Made by a program: the position numbers and the translations under genes. This document shows, in pieces, positions 7,283 to 18,503 of a stretch of 64,000 bases of DNA. This stretch comes from a marine group bacterium Sva0996 bin134 (GTDB lineage: Bacteria; Actinomycetota; Acidimicrobiia; Acidimicrobiales; Bin134), in assembly GCA_002239105.1 (NCBI GenBank), contig MPNQ01000002.1, positions 179,134 to 243,133 on the forward strand, in the 5' to 3' direction. Under the pieces are notes generated by a model. The model had not been told where the DNA came from. It saw only the letters and a list, made by a program, of their open reading frames with translations, and did no database searches. How positions within the stretch are numbered: position 1 is the stretch's first letter; each line of letters begins with the position of its first letter.

Positions 7283-8830
7283 ATGTCCCTTCTGGCCCAC
7301 CACATCCCCTCAGATGATCCTGACCGTTTGGCGCTGACCGATCAGCAGATCACCATGGGCTGGGCCGAGCTCGACCAGGTGATGAACCGGGGGGTCAACT
7401 TGCTGCGCTCCCTCGACCTGGGCCCGGAGCGCCGGCTGGCGGTTTTCGCCGAGAACTCGGCCGAGACGGTTATCGCCTATGTGGCCGCCGCACTGGCCGG
7501 AGCGTCGGCTGTGCCGGTGAACTTCCACCTCACCCCCGACGAGCTGGCCTACATCCTGGAGGACTCGGCCACGGCCCTGCTGCTGGTGGGACCCGAGACC
7601 GCGGAGCGGGGCCTGCTGGCCGCCCAAGCAGTGGCGAGCACCTCCGGCGGTTCGCCAATCACCGTTATCGGGTGGCGCTGCTCCGACCACCCCGCGATGG
7701 TCTCCTGGGAAGACCGCCTAGCCCGAACCTCCACCGAACCCCCTCCAACCGACATCCCACCGCTTCCCCACCTGTTCTACACCTCGGGAACCACCGGGCG
7801 GCCCAAAGGGGTGGAGGCACCCCCTGGCTTGTATAAGGGTGGGGCCACGGTGGCCGAATATGCCGCTTCCTGCGCCACTCCGAACGCCGCCATCGGCACT
7901 CATCTGGTGGTGGGCCCGATGTACCACGCCGGCCCGTTCGCGGCCACCCGCAACCTCTTGGGCGGCGCTTGCGTGGTAGTTATGGGCCGCTTCGACGCCG
8001 AGGCCACCCTGGCGGCCATCGACCGCTACCGAGTGCGGGGCGTGTTCATGGTGCCCACCCACTTCAGCCGGCTTCTGGCCCTGTCCGCTGAGGTGCGGAA
8101 GAGCTACCGCACCGACAGCCTGGTGTCGGTGACCCACAGCGGGGCGCCGTGCCCGGTATCGGTGAAGCGGGCCATCATCGACTGGCTCGGACCCATTGTC
8201 TACGAGGGGTACGGGTCGACCGAGGTGGGCGGCTCATGCCACATCAACTCCGAGGACTGGCTGGCCCACCCCGGCTCGGTAGGGCGGCCGGTCCCCCCGT
8301 TCGAGGTGTTGATTGCCGACGAACAAGGCAACGAGCTTCCGCCGGGTCAAGAGGGGCGGGTGTACTTCGTCGACGGCAGCGGGCGGGGCATCCGCTATCG
8401 AAACGCCCCTGACAAGACGGCGGCCGCCCACTTGCGGCCAGGGGTGTTCACGCTGGGCGAGATCGGCTACGTAGACGATGAGGGATTCTTGTATCTGACC
8501 GACCGGTTTTCCGACATGGTGGTGTCGGGCGGGGTGAACATCTACCCGGCCGAGGCCGAGCAGGTGCTGGTGGAGCACCCCGGAGTAGCTGATGTCGCCT
8601 GCATCGGCGTCCCCGACACCGAGATGGGCGAGCAACTCATGGCCTTGGTAGTGGCCACCGATCCCGACCAGCCGCCGTTAGAGGCCGAGGTAATCGCCTT
8701 TTGCCGCGACCGCATCGCCCACTACAAGTGTCCCCGGTCGGTGGAGTTCATCAGCGAAGAGAATCTGGGCCGCACCGCCATGGGCAAGATCAACAAGCAA
8801 GCCCTACGCGCCCCCTATTGGAAGGGCTAA
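7283..8830 (+). CDS. Acyl-CoA synthetase (AMP-forming, ANL superfamily)
   Basis: The 515-residue enzyme activates a carboxylic acid as an acyl-adenylate and transfers it to CoA. The P-loop is YTSGTTGRPKGVE near residue 165, the adenylate motif is YEGYGSTEVG near 310, the hinge follows YLTDRFSDMVVSGGVNIYPAE, and the C-terminal catalytic Lys is in GKINKQALR. Its position between menG and menA allows a role as o-succinylbenzoate-CoA ligase (MenE), but length and motifs resemble FadD-type enzymes more closely. Its stop codon overlaps that of the convergent menA by 4 nt. Confidence 0.88.
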   Translation: MSLLAHHIPSDDPDRLALTDQQITMGWAELDQVMNRGVNLLRSLDLGPERRLAVFAENSAETVIAYVAAALAGASAVPVNFHLTPDELAYILEDSATALLLVGPETAERGLLAAQAVASTSGGSPITVIGWRCSDHPAMVSWEDRLARTSTEPPPTDIPPLPHLFYTSGTTGRPKGVEAPPGLYKGGATVAEYAASCATPNAAIGTHLVVGPMYHAGPFAATRNLLGGACVVVMGRFDAEATLAAIDRYRVRGVFMVPTHFSRLLALSAEVRKSYRTDSLVSVTHSGAPCPVSVKRAIIDWLGPIVYEGYGSTEVGGSCHINSEDWLAHPGSVGRPVPPFEVLIADEQGNELPPGQEGRVYFVDGSGRGIRYRNAPDKTAAAHLRPGVFTLGEIGYVDDEGFLYLTDRFSDMVVSGGVNIYPAEAEQVLVEHPGVADVACIGVPDTEMGEQLMALVVATDPDQPPLEAEVIAFCRDRIAHYKCPRSVEFISEENLGRTAMGKINKQALRAPYWKG

Positions 8831-9672
8831 AGGGCAAGCCCAACAGTCAAGAGCGCCCCCAGAACAAGGTGCAGGCGGGCAGTGTGATTCAACAGGGGGG
8901 ATTTCGCCGCCGAGGACAGGGCGATGCTCAGGGCGGGGACGGCCAGCGAGAGGGAGACCAAGGTGAGCGGCGCCCAGGGACGAGCCACGGCGAGGGAAGC
9001 CCCCACTCCGATGGAAGCCAGAACCAATCCGGCGTACAACCAGGCAGCCCGCCGGTCACCCAAGCGGACGGCCAGTGTCACCTTTCCCGATTCCCGGTCT
9101 TGGGGGATGTCCCGCAGATTGTTGGCCACTAGGAGGGCGGAGGCCATAAGCCCGACCGGCACCGAGGCAGCAACAGCCAGCGCGGTGAGCTCCTCGGTCT
9201 GCACGAAAGTGGTACCGACGGTGGCGACCAGGCCGAAGAACACGAAAACAAATACCTCGCCGAAGCCGGAGTAACCGTAAGGCCGCCGACCTCCGGTGTA
9301 GTACCAAGCGGCGACCATGCAGGCCAGCCCCACCGCCACCAGCCAAAGTGCCACCGCCACCGCTAGGGCCAACCCGGCCGCCGCAGCTACTGCGAAGGCC
9401 CCGAACGCGGCCCGCCGCACCAAGGCGGGGGCCACCGCGCCGCCGCCCACCAGCCGGGCCGGGCCCACCCGGTTGGCATCGGCGCCGCGAATCCCGTCGG
9501 AGTAGTCGTTGGCATAGTTCACCCCCACCTGAAGGGCCATCGCCACCACCAGCGCCACTGAGGCCCGCCACCACACCACGTCGGGGACAGCCGCCGCGGT
9601 GCCCACTGCCACCGGCACCACCGCAGCCGGAAGCGTTCGGGGCCGAGCCCCCTGAATCCACAGCCGAATCAC
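8827..9672 (-). CDS. menA: 1,4-dihydroxy-2-naphthoate polyprenyltransferase
   Basis: A 281-residue UbiA-family membrane prenyltransferase that attaches the polyprenyl chain to DHNA to form demethylmenaquinone. The N terminus [17 protein letters not shown] and the first Asp-rich motif [14 protein letters not shown] (Mg-diphosphate binding) are typical of MenA; the second is [14 protein letters not shown]. Eight or nine hydrophobic segments follow each other. The GTG at 9672 is the only sensible start in frame before the divergent neighbour. The stop codon overlaps that of the acyl-CoA synthetase gene, with the two genes convergent. Confidence 0.93.
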   Translation of the reverse strand: MIRLWIQGARPRTLPAAVVPVAVGTAAAVPDVVWWRASVALVVAMALQVGVNYANDYSDGIRGADANRVGPARLVGGGAVAPALVRRAAFGAFAVAAAAGLALAVAVALWLVAVGLACMVAAWYYTGGRRPYGYSGFGEVFVFVFFGLVATVGTTFVQTEELTALAVAASVPVGLMASALLVANNLRDIPQDRESGKVTLAVRLGDRRAAWLYAGLVLASIGVGASLAVARPWAPLTLVSLSLAVPALSIALSSAAKSPLLNHTARLHLVLGALLTVGLAL

Positions 9673-9704
9673 CCCGCCAAGTCTGGTCCATGGCTCCCGT
9701 TCGT

Positions 9705-9710
9705 TAGTGT
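9705..9710 (+). promoter_or_regulatory. Candidate -10 element for the DUF255 gene
   Basis: TAGTGT ends 7 nt before the ATG at 9718 with no clear Shine-Dalgarno sequence, which fits leaderless transcription in the 45-nt divergent gap with menA. Confidence 0.35.
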
Positions 9711-9717
9711 CGGAGCC

Positions 9718-11712
<1,995 letters not shown>

Positions 11713-11817
11713 AAATTGACCGTTTCACACTTGGGGTTCACCAGACAGTAACTTGCCTGAGATATGCTGAGGGGCCGCGAATTGAGTGGCGCGCGGACCG
11801 CAACGATGGAGGGCAAA

Positions 11818-14800
11818 ATGTCCAACGGCACCAGCAAACCCAGGCGGGCAATGCAGTTGGTGGGAGCATTCATAGCGGTCGTTGGACTCGTAGCCAGCAT
11901 CACCGCGTACGCGTCGGCCCAAAATGCGCAATCGCGTTATTTCTCCGGGGTCATCACCGGCCCCGGCTACTGCGTCAACGACAGCCTGGGAGGCCCCCGG
12001 ACCTTCCCGTTCGACCAAGACCGTGACGGTGTAGCCGATGTCTGCTCGCTCCCCCGCACCCGACGGGCCACCGTCGCCCGTCAAAACGCCATGGAACTCC
12101 TGGCTTTGGATTTCGTGCCCCGTTTTGGGCAGCTATACGCCCGCGAGTGCACTGAAGTGAACGAAAGCTACGGAAATCCCGCCAGGGAGGGCACCGACGA
12201 ATGCGCAGCCCCCCGGCAAGCCGATGCCGCAGGGCAGCCCATCCCCTCTGTTCCCGCCTCGCTCGTTTCCCCGGTACTGGCTACTTCCTGGCCAAGCGGG
12301 TTCTTCTCCGGACCTGTGGTTACCAGCTCTACGTTCTGCCTGAACAGGAGCCTTGGCGGTCCGGTGACTTATCCATTGGACACCAACGGTGACGACGTGG
12401 CCGATATCTGCTCGCTGCCCACCACCCGCCGAGCGACCATCGCCCGCCAAAACGCCTTGGAGCGGCTAGCCGCCGAACGGGACAACTTCTTCGCCCCCCT
12501 CCTCGCCAGCGAGTGCGCCCGACTCATCGACGTCACCTTCGGAGAGGCCGCAGAAGCAAGAGACGAATGCGCCGACCCCGCCAGCGAAACCGGAAGACCC
12601 CTCCCCGGCGACGAAGACGAAGACGACACCGGCACCGGAGGCACTGGTGGAACCGGCGGCGACAATGAAGACGACGACACCGGCGGAACCCAAAGGCCAA
12701 CAGGCCCGACCCAAAGCGTCACCGCCCCCGTTGCCACCAACCCCGGCACCTACAGCAAGCGCGCAGCCCAAGACCTCCTGCTCGCTCCCAGCGACCGTCA
12801 GATCGTTGCGAGCTGGGATCCGGTAACTGCTGACGATGACCCCGACGACACAGACGGCGATCCCTACGATGCCAATGATGTGTTCGAGCACATCGTGCAA
12901 TACAGCACGAGCAGGAGCATGTCGAATAGCAAGCAGCTTGTGCTCAACCTCAACACTGATGGCTCAATTTCGAGCACCCAACCCGACGATTGCGGTGCTG
13001 AGTCCGCCGCCCACTCAGAGTTCCAATGCCCGATTACCCAGTTGCGCACTGACACCACCTACTACGTGCGGGTCTTGGCCAATCGGGGGCTAGGCAATTC
13101 CACTGGGTCGGGCAACAGCGCCTCCCGCGACTACTGGACTCCAACCTTGGCGATCAGGACGGGGATCGCCGGCCCGCCTAGATGGGTTATGGACCATGAC
13201 GAAGACACTCGAGGCATTCAATCGCTGCGTAGCGAGCAATACGGCGAAATAATTGCCGATTGGGACCACCCTGCTGAGGGCAATAGCGCCATTTCGAACT
13301 ACACCATCCAGTGGAGTTCTGGCGGCAGCTTCGCCAATAATTGCGATACCAGCAACAACTGCGAACAAGCAAGGGTCTCTAGCTCTACCACGGACTACAC
13401 CATCACTGGGCTCACCAATGGGCGCACCTACCGGGTAAGAGTCCAAGGGACCACGTCGAACGGTCCTGGCACCTGGTCGCTTACCCAGCAACTCAGGCTG
13501 ACCAGCGACCTCAAAGATCCCGGCAAGCCGACGAACGTCAGGCTTACCACTACCGGAACCGGCACCAGCTTGCAGGTGAGCTGGGATGCGCCGCTGATCA
13601 ATGACAACGACCCGGCGGCAACCGGTTACCGGGTCGAATGGCGCAACGTGAGCGACAATGAGAACTGGTCCCCGTCCACGCGACGGTCACCAGCTATCGC
13701 CGCCGGCACCCTTACCTACACCATCACCGGACTAGAGAGCTTGGACGTGTATGAAGCAAGGGTTCTGGCCATCAACGACAGGGTGGGTGGACCGTGGTCT
13801 TCCACAGCCAGGATCACCCTGGGAGTCGCAGGAGCGCCCTACGACATCACAATTGTGCCGGGAAGCCATGACCTCGCCGTGAACTGGACCAACCCGGACA
13901 GCTCTCCGACGGTGGACGACATCATCATTCAGTGGGACACCAGTCGCAGCTTTGCTTCCAACTGTGATTCCGACGCCTCCTGCAACCAGGACACTCTGGC
14001 TTCCAATGCAATGACGTTCACCACCCCAAGGTTGAACAGCAATACGGTCTACTACGTCCGGTTGCGCTCGATTAACGACAACGGTCCTGGTCCGTGGTCC
14101 GAAATTGTCTCCGGCGAACCCGGCACACTGATCGCTCCGACCAGCGTAACCGCTGCTGAGGACAACCAAGGTACAACGGATGATCCCAGCAACATCAAGA
14201 ACCTGGATTTGAGCTGGACTTACGAAGAAGAGTCAGGCAAGCCCACCCTGAGCGGTTTCGCCCTTCGGTGGCGGCGAGTCGGGACAACGAACTGGGGTTC
14301 TACTCGGAACATCTCGCTGACTCAGGCTGGCTGCCCCGAAAAGAATGCTGACAACACTGACAATACGGACTATCCCTATTGCTCCGGATTCTCATACGAG
14401 CTAACCGGTCTGACAACTGGCGAATATTATGAGGTCCAGATTCTGGCGCGGAACAGCTACGGCAACGGCCCGTGGTCAGTTACTCCTCCTGATGCCGACC
14501 CAATAACTAGCGCATCCAATGTGGAAAGGCCGGGTTCGAGCTTCATTCCATCAATCGAGCCCATAACCTCTGGTCCCAATACCGGCGACACCCGCCAAAC
14601 CATTCAAGTGACATGGACCTCGCCAAGTGGCTCATTGGCTGTCAGCGACTATCATGTGGAATGGCGTTCCTGCGGCACAAGCGGCTACAGCTGTGGTGGA
14701 TGGGGCTCACGTCAGAGAGTGGCAACCGATGTCTCGCTGGAGTCTCTGTATCCAGCGACAAGCCTGCGTGATGGCATTTACTACCAGGCCCGTGTAAGGG

Positions 14801-14934
14801 CTAATGGTCCCAACTCCAGCGGTGGCAACGGTGCCTACGCTGAATCTGGAAGGTTCCTCGTCGAAATTGACGACATGGATACATCTGACAAAAACGACGA
14901 CACGGTGACGGTCACAGAATTGCCAACCAACTAA
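11818..14934 (+). CDS. Large secreted protein: two four-Cys modules, acidic linker, six FN3 domains
   Basis: The 1038-residue product has an N-terminal signal peptide (SKPRRAM, hydrophobic stretch, ASAQ). Residues about 41-130 and 162-252 are two copies of one module with identical cysteine spacing C-x23-C-x34-C-x17-C and a DxDxDGxxD-like loop (DQDRDGVAD, DTNGDDVAD) that could bind calcium. A Gly/Asp/Glu/Thr linker (about 264-300) leads to six fibronectin type III domains, each ending like YYVRVxAxNxxGxGPWS. No sortase signal or C-terminal membrane helix is present, so the protein is probably released or held non-covalently. The start at ATG 11818 is preceded by GGAGGG; an ATG at 11764 is in frame but would put a long extension before the signal peptide. 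It likely acts in adhesion or polymer binding. Confidence 0.85.
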   Translation: MSNGTSKPRRAMQLVGAFIAVVGLVASITAYASAQNAQSRYFSGVITGPGYCVNDSLGGPRTFPFDQDRDGVADVCSLPRTRRATVARQNAMELLALDFVPRFGQLYARECTEVNESYGNPAREGTDECAAPRQADAAGQPIPSVPASLVSPVLATSWPSGFFSGPVVTSSTFCLNRSLGGPVTYPLDTNGDDVADICSLPTTRRATIARQNALERLAAERDNFFAPLLASECARLIDVTFGEAAEARDECADPASETGRPLPGDEDEDDTGTGGTGGTGGDNEDDDTGGTQRPTGPTQSVTAPVATNPGTYSKRAAQDLLLAPSDRQIVASWDPVTADDDPDDTDGDPYDANDVFEHIVQYSTSRSMSNSKQLVLNLNTDGSISSTQPDDCGAESAAHSEFQCPITQLRTDTTYYVRVLANRGLGNSTGSGNSASRDYWTPTLAIRTGIAGPPRWVMDHDEDTRGIQSLRSEQYGEIIADWDHPAEGNSAISNYTIQWSSGGSFANNCDTSNNCEQARVSSSTTDYTITGLTNGRTYRVRVQGTTSNGPGTWSLTQQLRLTSDLKDPGKPTNVRLTTTGTGTSLQVSWDAPLINDNDPAATGYRVEWRNVSDNENWSPSTRRSPAIAAGTLTYTITGLESLDVYEARVLAINDRVGGPWSSTARITLGVAGAPYDITIVPGSHDLAVNWTNPDSSPTVDDIIIQWDTSRSFASNCDSDASCNQDTLASNAMTFTTPRLNSNTVYYVRLRSINDNGPGPWSEIVSGEPGTLIAPTSVTAAEDNQGTTDDPSNIKNLDLSWTYEEESGKPTLSGFALRWRRVGTTNWGSTRNISLTQAGCPEKNADNTDNTDYPYCSGFSYELTGLTTGEYYEVQILARNSYGNGPWSVTPPDADPITSASNVERPGSSFIPSIEPITSGPNTGDTRQTIQVTWTSPSGSLAVSDYHVEWRSCGTSGYSCGGWGSRQRVATDVSLESLYPATSLRDGIYYQARVRANGPNSSGGNGAYAESGRFLVEIDDMDTSDKNDDTVTVTELPTN
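11938..12573 (+). repeat. Duplicated four-cysteine module in the FN3 protein
   Basis: Two copies of an approximately 90-residue unit lie in tandem. Both begin with F-S-G, contain SLGGP, a VADxCSLPxTRRAT segment, ARQNA and ECA/DECA, and keep the four cysteines at the same spacing. I do not recognise this module from a named family. Confidence 0.8.
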
Positions 14935-14991
14935 CCGGCCTGGCCCTCCTCCCACTAGGGCGGCGGGCTAGCTCCTGACGCTGTGGATCTA

Positions 14992-15018
14992 GGTGGGGCA
15001 GGCGGGCCCTGTCCCACC
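14992..15018. terminator. Hairpin between convergent genes, candidate bidirectional terminator
   Basis: An 11-bp stem (GGTGGGGCAGG with CCTGTCCCACC, one G-U pair) closes a 5-nt CGGGC loop. It lies in the 143-nt gap between the FN3 gene and the Nfu-like gene. No T-run follows, as is common in GC-rich actinobacteria. The rest of the gap shows only short GC-rich repeats and no gene. Confidence 0.6.
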
Positions 15019-15077
15019 GGACAAGCGCCACTAAACCGTATGAAAGGCCCGCCGTCCGGCAAGGCCCTACCGGAGTT

Positions 15078-15323
15078 CTAACCCTCTCGGGGATCGTCAA
15101 TGGTGACTGCGCTCACGTCACCCAATCGCGTGCTCACCATGTCGAGGGCAATCTGCTCCAAGAACTCCTTGGGCATAACGCACTCGCGGCACTCGGCGCC
15201 TTCCAAGATCAATCTCAGCGCCACCGTGCCAGCATCGGCTGATACCAACTCGACGTCACCGCCATCGAGGGCTACTAGAGAACGCAGCTCGCCGACGGCC
15301 TCGTCTAGTAGAGCCTGATCCAT
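15078..15323 (-). CDS. Small NifU C-terminal-like (Nfu) protein
   Basis: The 81-residue protein resembles the Nfu/NifU C-terminal domain, which carries iron-sulfur clusters between assembly and target proteins: LRSLVALDGGDVELVSAD, a beta segment VALRL and a C-x2-C motif (CREC). The usual GxCxxCP is altered to GAECRECVMP. The ATG at 15323 sits 7 nt from AGGAGG and is preferred over the GTG just upstream. It is the last gene of the minus-strand operon, 11 nt after the SDR gene; its pairing with oxidoreductase genes suggests cluster delivery to one of them, but this is inference. Confidence 0.78.
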   Translation of the reverse strand: MDQALLDEAVGELRSLVALDGGDVELVSADAGTVALRLILEGAECRECVMPKEFLEQIALDMVSTRLGDVSAVTIDDPREG

Positions 15324-15334
15324 CACGGAACCTC

Positions 15335-16138
15335 CTAGCTAGTGTCTTGTCCGAGGTTGGGTGGTCGGGTACGAGATAAGAATGCCCCGGCGTCGGCCAG
15401 GATGAGCTGGCCGGTGGTGCAGCGGGCTAGATCGGAGGCTAGGTACACCGAGAGGCGGCCCAGTTCTTCGGGCAGGGTCTCCCGGCGCAGCGGGGTGGCG
15501 GCCACGATGGCTTCGTAGTGGTCGGCGGGAAATGCCTCTCTAATCAGTTCGGTAGGGGTGGTGCCGGGGGCGATGGCGTTGACCCGAATGTTGTGGGGGC
15601 CGAGCTCCACCGCCATTGACCAAGTCAGGTGGTTGATGGCCGCTTTGGCCGCGGCGTAGCTCGACATCATGGGCGAGGGCCGGGTGGTCTCACCCGAGCT
15701 GACGTTGATGATCACGCCGCCTCCCTGCTCCATCATCACCAGAGCCTCGGCCCGGGCGCATAGCGCGGTCAAGACCAGGTTCTGATCGACGAGATCCCGC
15801 CAGAAGGCACCGTCCATGTCCACAAACCGAGTGGGTGAACGCCCCGCCATCATGCCGACGTTGTTCACCGCGATGTCCAGCCGTCCGCCCCAGGCCACCA
15901 CATCGGCCACCAGCTGGTCGATTGCGGCATCATCTCGCAGGTCGGCCACGAACGCGTTAGCTGTGCCACCTTCTTCGGAAATGAGAGCTACCGTATCGTT
16001 GGCCGTCTCGCCCCGGACGTCGTTCACCGCCACCGAGGCGCCGGCCCGGGCCATCCACCGGGCGATCTCCCGGCCGATGCCCGCACCCGACCCGGTGACC
16101 AGCGCCACCTTGCCGGTGTGGTCGATCTCGACGCTCAT
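15335..16138 (-). CDS. Short-chain dehydrogenase/reductase (SDR)
   Basis: A 267-residue classical SDR. The nucleotide loop is VTGSGAGIGREIARWM, NNVGMM is the NNAG-type motif, and the catalytic Ser and Tyr-x3-Lys are in NVSSGE and SSYAAAKAAINH. VNAIAPGTTPT follows the active site. The Asp in AVNDVRGE after beta-2 suggests NAD(H). It lies 12 nt downstream of the dehydrogenase gene in the same operon, as expected for a hydroxyacyl or alcohol oxidation step. Confidence 0.92.
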   Translation of the reverse strand: MSVEIDHTGKVALVTGSGAGIGREIARWMARAGASVAVNDVRGETANDTVALISEEGGTANAFVADLRDDAAIDQLVADVVAWGGRLDIAVNNVGMMAGRSPTRFVDMDGAFWRDLVDQNLVLTALCARAEALVMMEQGGGVIINVSSGETTRPSPMMSSYAAAKAAINHLTWSMAVELGPHNIRVNAIAPGTTPTELIREAFPADHYEAIVAATPLRRETLPEELGRLSVYLASDLARCTTGQLILADAGAFLSRTRPPNLGQDTS

Positions 16139-16150
16139 CCTCCAGGACCG

Positions 16151-17221
16151 CTAACTATGGCGGAGCCCAACGCGCACCGCGTCGCGGTCGGCGGTGCGCT
16201 GGAGCATGGCCATGGCCTCGTCGATCTGGTCGATGCCGAACACCTCGCCCAACAGCGGGCCAGTGGGGAACTCCCCGGTGTTCAAGATGGCCACCGCCTC
16301 CTCCATGGAGCTGTAGCTGGACCCTGAGCCCCCCTGCACGCTGAGACCCTTCAGCACGATGAGGTCGCTGATCAGCTCCACCGGTGCCATGTTCTTCAGC
16401 CCGGCCAGCAGCACTTTGCCCCCCTGGCGCACCAGGTTGAGGCACAGCGGGACGGTCACGGTGGTATCGGCGGCCAAGTCGATGGCCATGTCGGCCATGG
16501 CTCCCCCGGTGATCTCCGATACCAGCGCCACTGGGTCGGTCTTGGTCACGTCCACGGTCACGTCGGCGCCCAGCTCGCGAGCCACCTCGAGGCGCAATTC
16601 GTCGGCATCTGTGCCGGTGACGATCACCGTCTCCGCACCCCGACGCTTGGCCTCGGCGGCGCACACCAGTCCCATGTGCCCGGGCCCCTGCACCACCACG
16701 GTTTCGCCTTCGACTATCGGCATCAACTTGAACCAGTTGCACACGCTGGCCAGCGGTTCGAACAGGGTCAGCTCGGCGGCCTCCACATCATCGGTCAGCT
16801 TCATGAGGTGGGATCCGGGCAACAAGCCCATGTACTCCCCGTAGCCGCCCCACAGCCCGTGGTCGTCGTCGACGCCCATGGTGTAGCCGTACAGGTTGCC
16901 CAGGCCGAATGGGTTGGTATCGGTGGGGGGAACCCGCACGATGAGGTCCACCGCCACCCGGTCGCCCAGTGTCACGCCCAAGTCGGCGTCAGCGGCGAGC
17001 TCATATATCCGGCCCACAATCTCGTGCCCCGGCACCAGCGGGGACTTCTCCCCCGGCACATGCTGGTGGCCGTGCAACTGAGCCAAGTCGCTCCCGCACA
17101 TGCCCACGGCCTCCACCTTCAGCACCCCGCCACCCGGAGGTGGCTCGGGCACGGTGAAGTCGTCGCGCTTTGTATAGGTTCCGTCGCCGTTGAAGACCAC
17201 TCCCCGACAGGTGCCGCTCAT
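16151..17221 (-). CDS. Zinc-binding dehydrogenase (MDR family), no structural-zinc lobe
   Basis: A 356-residue medium-chain dehydrogenase with catalytic-zinc ligands in GMCGSDLAQLHGHQ and PGHEIVGRIYE, and a Rossmann GPGHMGLVCAAEAKRRGA loop. The stretch that normally carries four structural-zinc cysteines reads VPPTDTNPFGLGNLYGYTMG and has none. It otherwise resembles sorbitol/threonine dehydrogenase-type enzymes. It is in the middle of the catabolic-looking operon, between thiolase and SDR, so it probably oxidises an intermediate of the same pathway. Confidence 0.9.
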   Translation of the reverse strand: MSGTCRGVVFNGDGTYTKRDDFTVPEPPPGGGVLKVEAVGMCGSDLAQLHGHQHVPGEKSPLVPGHEIVGRIYELAADADLGVTLGDRVAVDLIVRVPPTDTNPFGLGNLYGYTMGVDDDHGLWGGYGEYMGLLPGSHLMKLTDDVEAAELTLFEPLASVCNWFKLMPIVEGETVVVQGPGHMGLVCAAEAKRRGAETVIVTGTDADELRLEVARELGADVTVDVTKTDPVALVSEITGGAMADMAIDLAADTTVTVPLCLNLVRQGGKVLLAGLKNMAPVELISDLIVLKGLSVQGGSGSSYSSMEEAVAILNTGEFPTGPLLGEVFGIDQIDEAMAMLQRTADRDAVRVGLRHS

Positions 17222-17266
17222 GATTGCTGCCTTCCCCCCAGGAATTGTGGGCCGGCTAACACGGGA

Positions 17267-18469
17267 TCAGCCGATCCCGCTCTTCTCCAGGATGTGAACG
17301 CCGCAGCTCGAGCCGAGTCCGATCACGTGGGCCAAGCCTACGTTGGCCCCCTCCACCTGGCGGTCTCCGGCCTCTCCGCGCAGGTGGGTGGTCACCTCAT
17401 AGACGTTGGCCACGCCGGTGGCACCGATGGGATGGCCCTTGGAGATGAGGCCGCCGGACACATTTACCGGGGTCTCGCCGTCACGCCACGGGGCGCCTCG
17501 GTCGATGAAGTCGCCGGCGCCGCCGGGCTCGCACAGCCCCAGGTTGTCGTAGTGGATGAGCTCGGCGGTGGCGAAGCAGTCGTGCAATTCCACCAGGCTC
17601 AGGTCCTCAGGACCAACCCCGGCCTGCTCATAGGCAGCCTGGGCCGCATTGCGGGTGAGGGTGTTCACGTCGGGCTGCATGGCGCCCGATTCCACGTAGG
17701 GGTCGGTGGTTAGCACCGAGGCGGAGATCTTCACCGCCCGGGACTGCTGCTCACGGCTCAAAGACGCGAAGCGCTCCTCGCCCACCAACACACAAGCGGC
17801 GGCCCCGTCCCCGGTGGGGCAGCACATCAGCAGGGTGTTGGGGTACGACTGCATGGGCGAGCCCATGACCTCTTCTAGGCTGAACTCCTTCTGGTACTGG
17901 GCCAGGGGGTTCAGCGTGGAGTGGGCGTGGTTCTTCTGGGCCACCTTGGCGAACTGCTCGAAGCCCACTCCGTCATTGTCGTTGGCGTATTCCATTCCGG
18001 CTTGGGCGAACACTCCCGGCATGGTGTCAGTGCCCAATATGCCATCGATGGGCATTACCGCGCCGAAGCGGCCCGAGGGCTCGTACACGTTCTTCTCTTT
18101 GCGGGCGCCGCCGGCCAAAAGGCCCATCTTGCCCATCTGCTCAACGCCGATGGCCAGGCCCATATCGGCCTCACCGGCCCGGATGGCCATGATCACCGTG
18201 CGCAGGGCGGTGGCCCCGGTGGCGCAGGCGTTGGACACGTTGTACACCGGAATTCCGGTCTGGCCGATCTGCTTCTGAACCTGCTGGCCCATGCCGGCGT
18301 TGGCCTGAAACAGGGTCCCGCAGGCCAGCAGGTCCATGTCGGAGATGGTCACCCCGCCGTCGTCCAGGGCACCCAGAGCCGCAGTGGAGGCCAGGTCCAC
18401 CGCATCTTGGTCGGGGTAGCGGCCGAACGCCGTCATGTGCGTTCCCAGAACCCAGATGTCTTGAGCCAT
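17267..18469 (-). CDS. Thiolase-family protein (lipid-transfer/SCP-x type)
   Basis: A 400-residue thiolase fold protein. The active-site Cys is in VYNVSNACATGATALR (near residue 82) and the C-terminal His is in GGLISKGHPIGATGVAN. HDCFATAELIHYDNLGLCE resembles SCP-x/Ltp-type thiolases more than degradative thiolases. AGGAGG lies 7 nt before the ATG. The gene just upstream encodes a zinc-ribbon/OB protein, and such pairs form complexes in steroid side-chain and other acyl-CoA pathways, where they act as thiolase or retro-aldolase. The actual substrate cannot be told. Confidence 0.9.
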   Translation of the reverse strand: MAQDIWVLGTHMTAFGRYPDQDAVDLASTAALGALDDGGVTISDMDLLACGTLFQANAGMGQQVQKQIGQTGIPVYNVSNACATGATALRTVIMAIRAGEADMGLAIGVEQMGKMGLLAGGARKEKNVYEPSGRFGAVMPIDGILGTDTMPGVFAQAGMEYANDNDGVGFEQFAKVAQKNHAHSTLNPLAQYQKEFSLEEVMGSPMQSYPNTLLMCCPTGDGAAACVLVGEERFASLSREQQSRAVKISASVLTTDPYVESGAMQPDVNTLTRNAAQAAYEQAGVGPEDLSLVELHDCFATAELIHYDNLGLCEPGGAGDFIDRGAPWRDGETPVNVSGGLISKGHPIGATGVANVYEVTTHLRGEAGDRQVEGANVGLAHVIGLGSSCGVHILEKSGIG

Positions 18470-18503
18470 TGTCGGCCTCCTGTCGGTTGTTTGGGTCAGA
18501 TTG

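Noticed and set aside
11713..11817. A promoter for the FN3 gene with TATGCT near 11763
   Set aside because: No -35 element is found at a suitable distance, so the call is not supported.
14935..15077. tRNA gene between the FN3 and Nfu-like genes
   Set aside because: Only a hairpin is present; no cloverleaf or TTCGA-type arm can be drawn.
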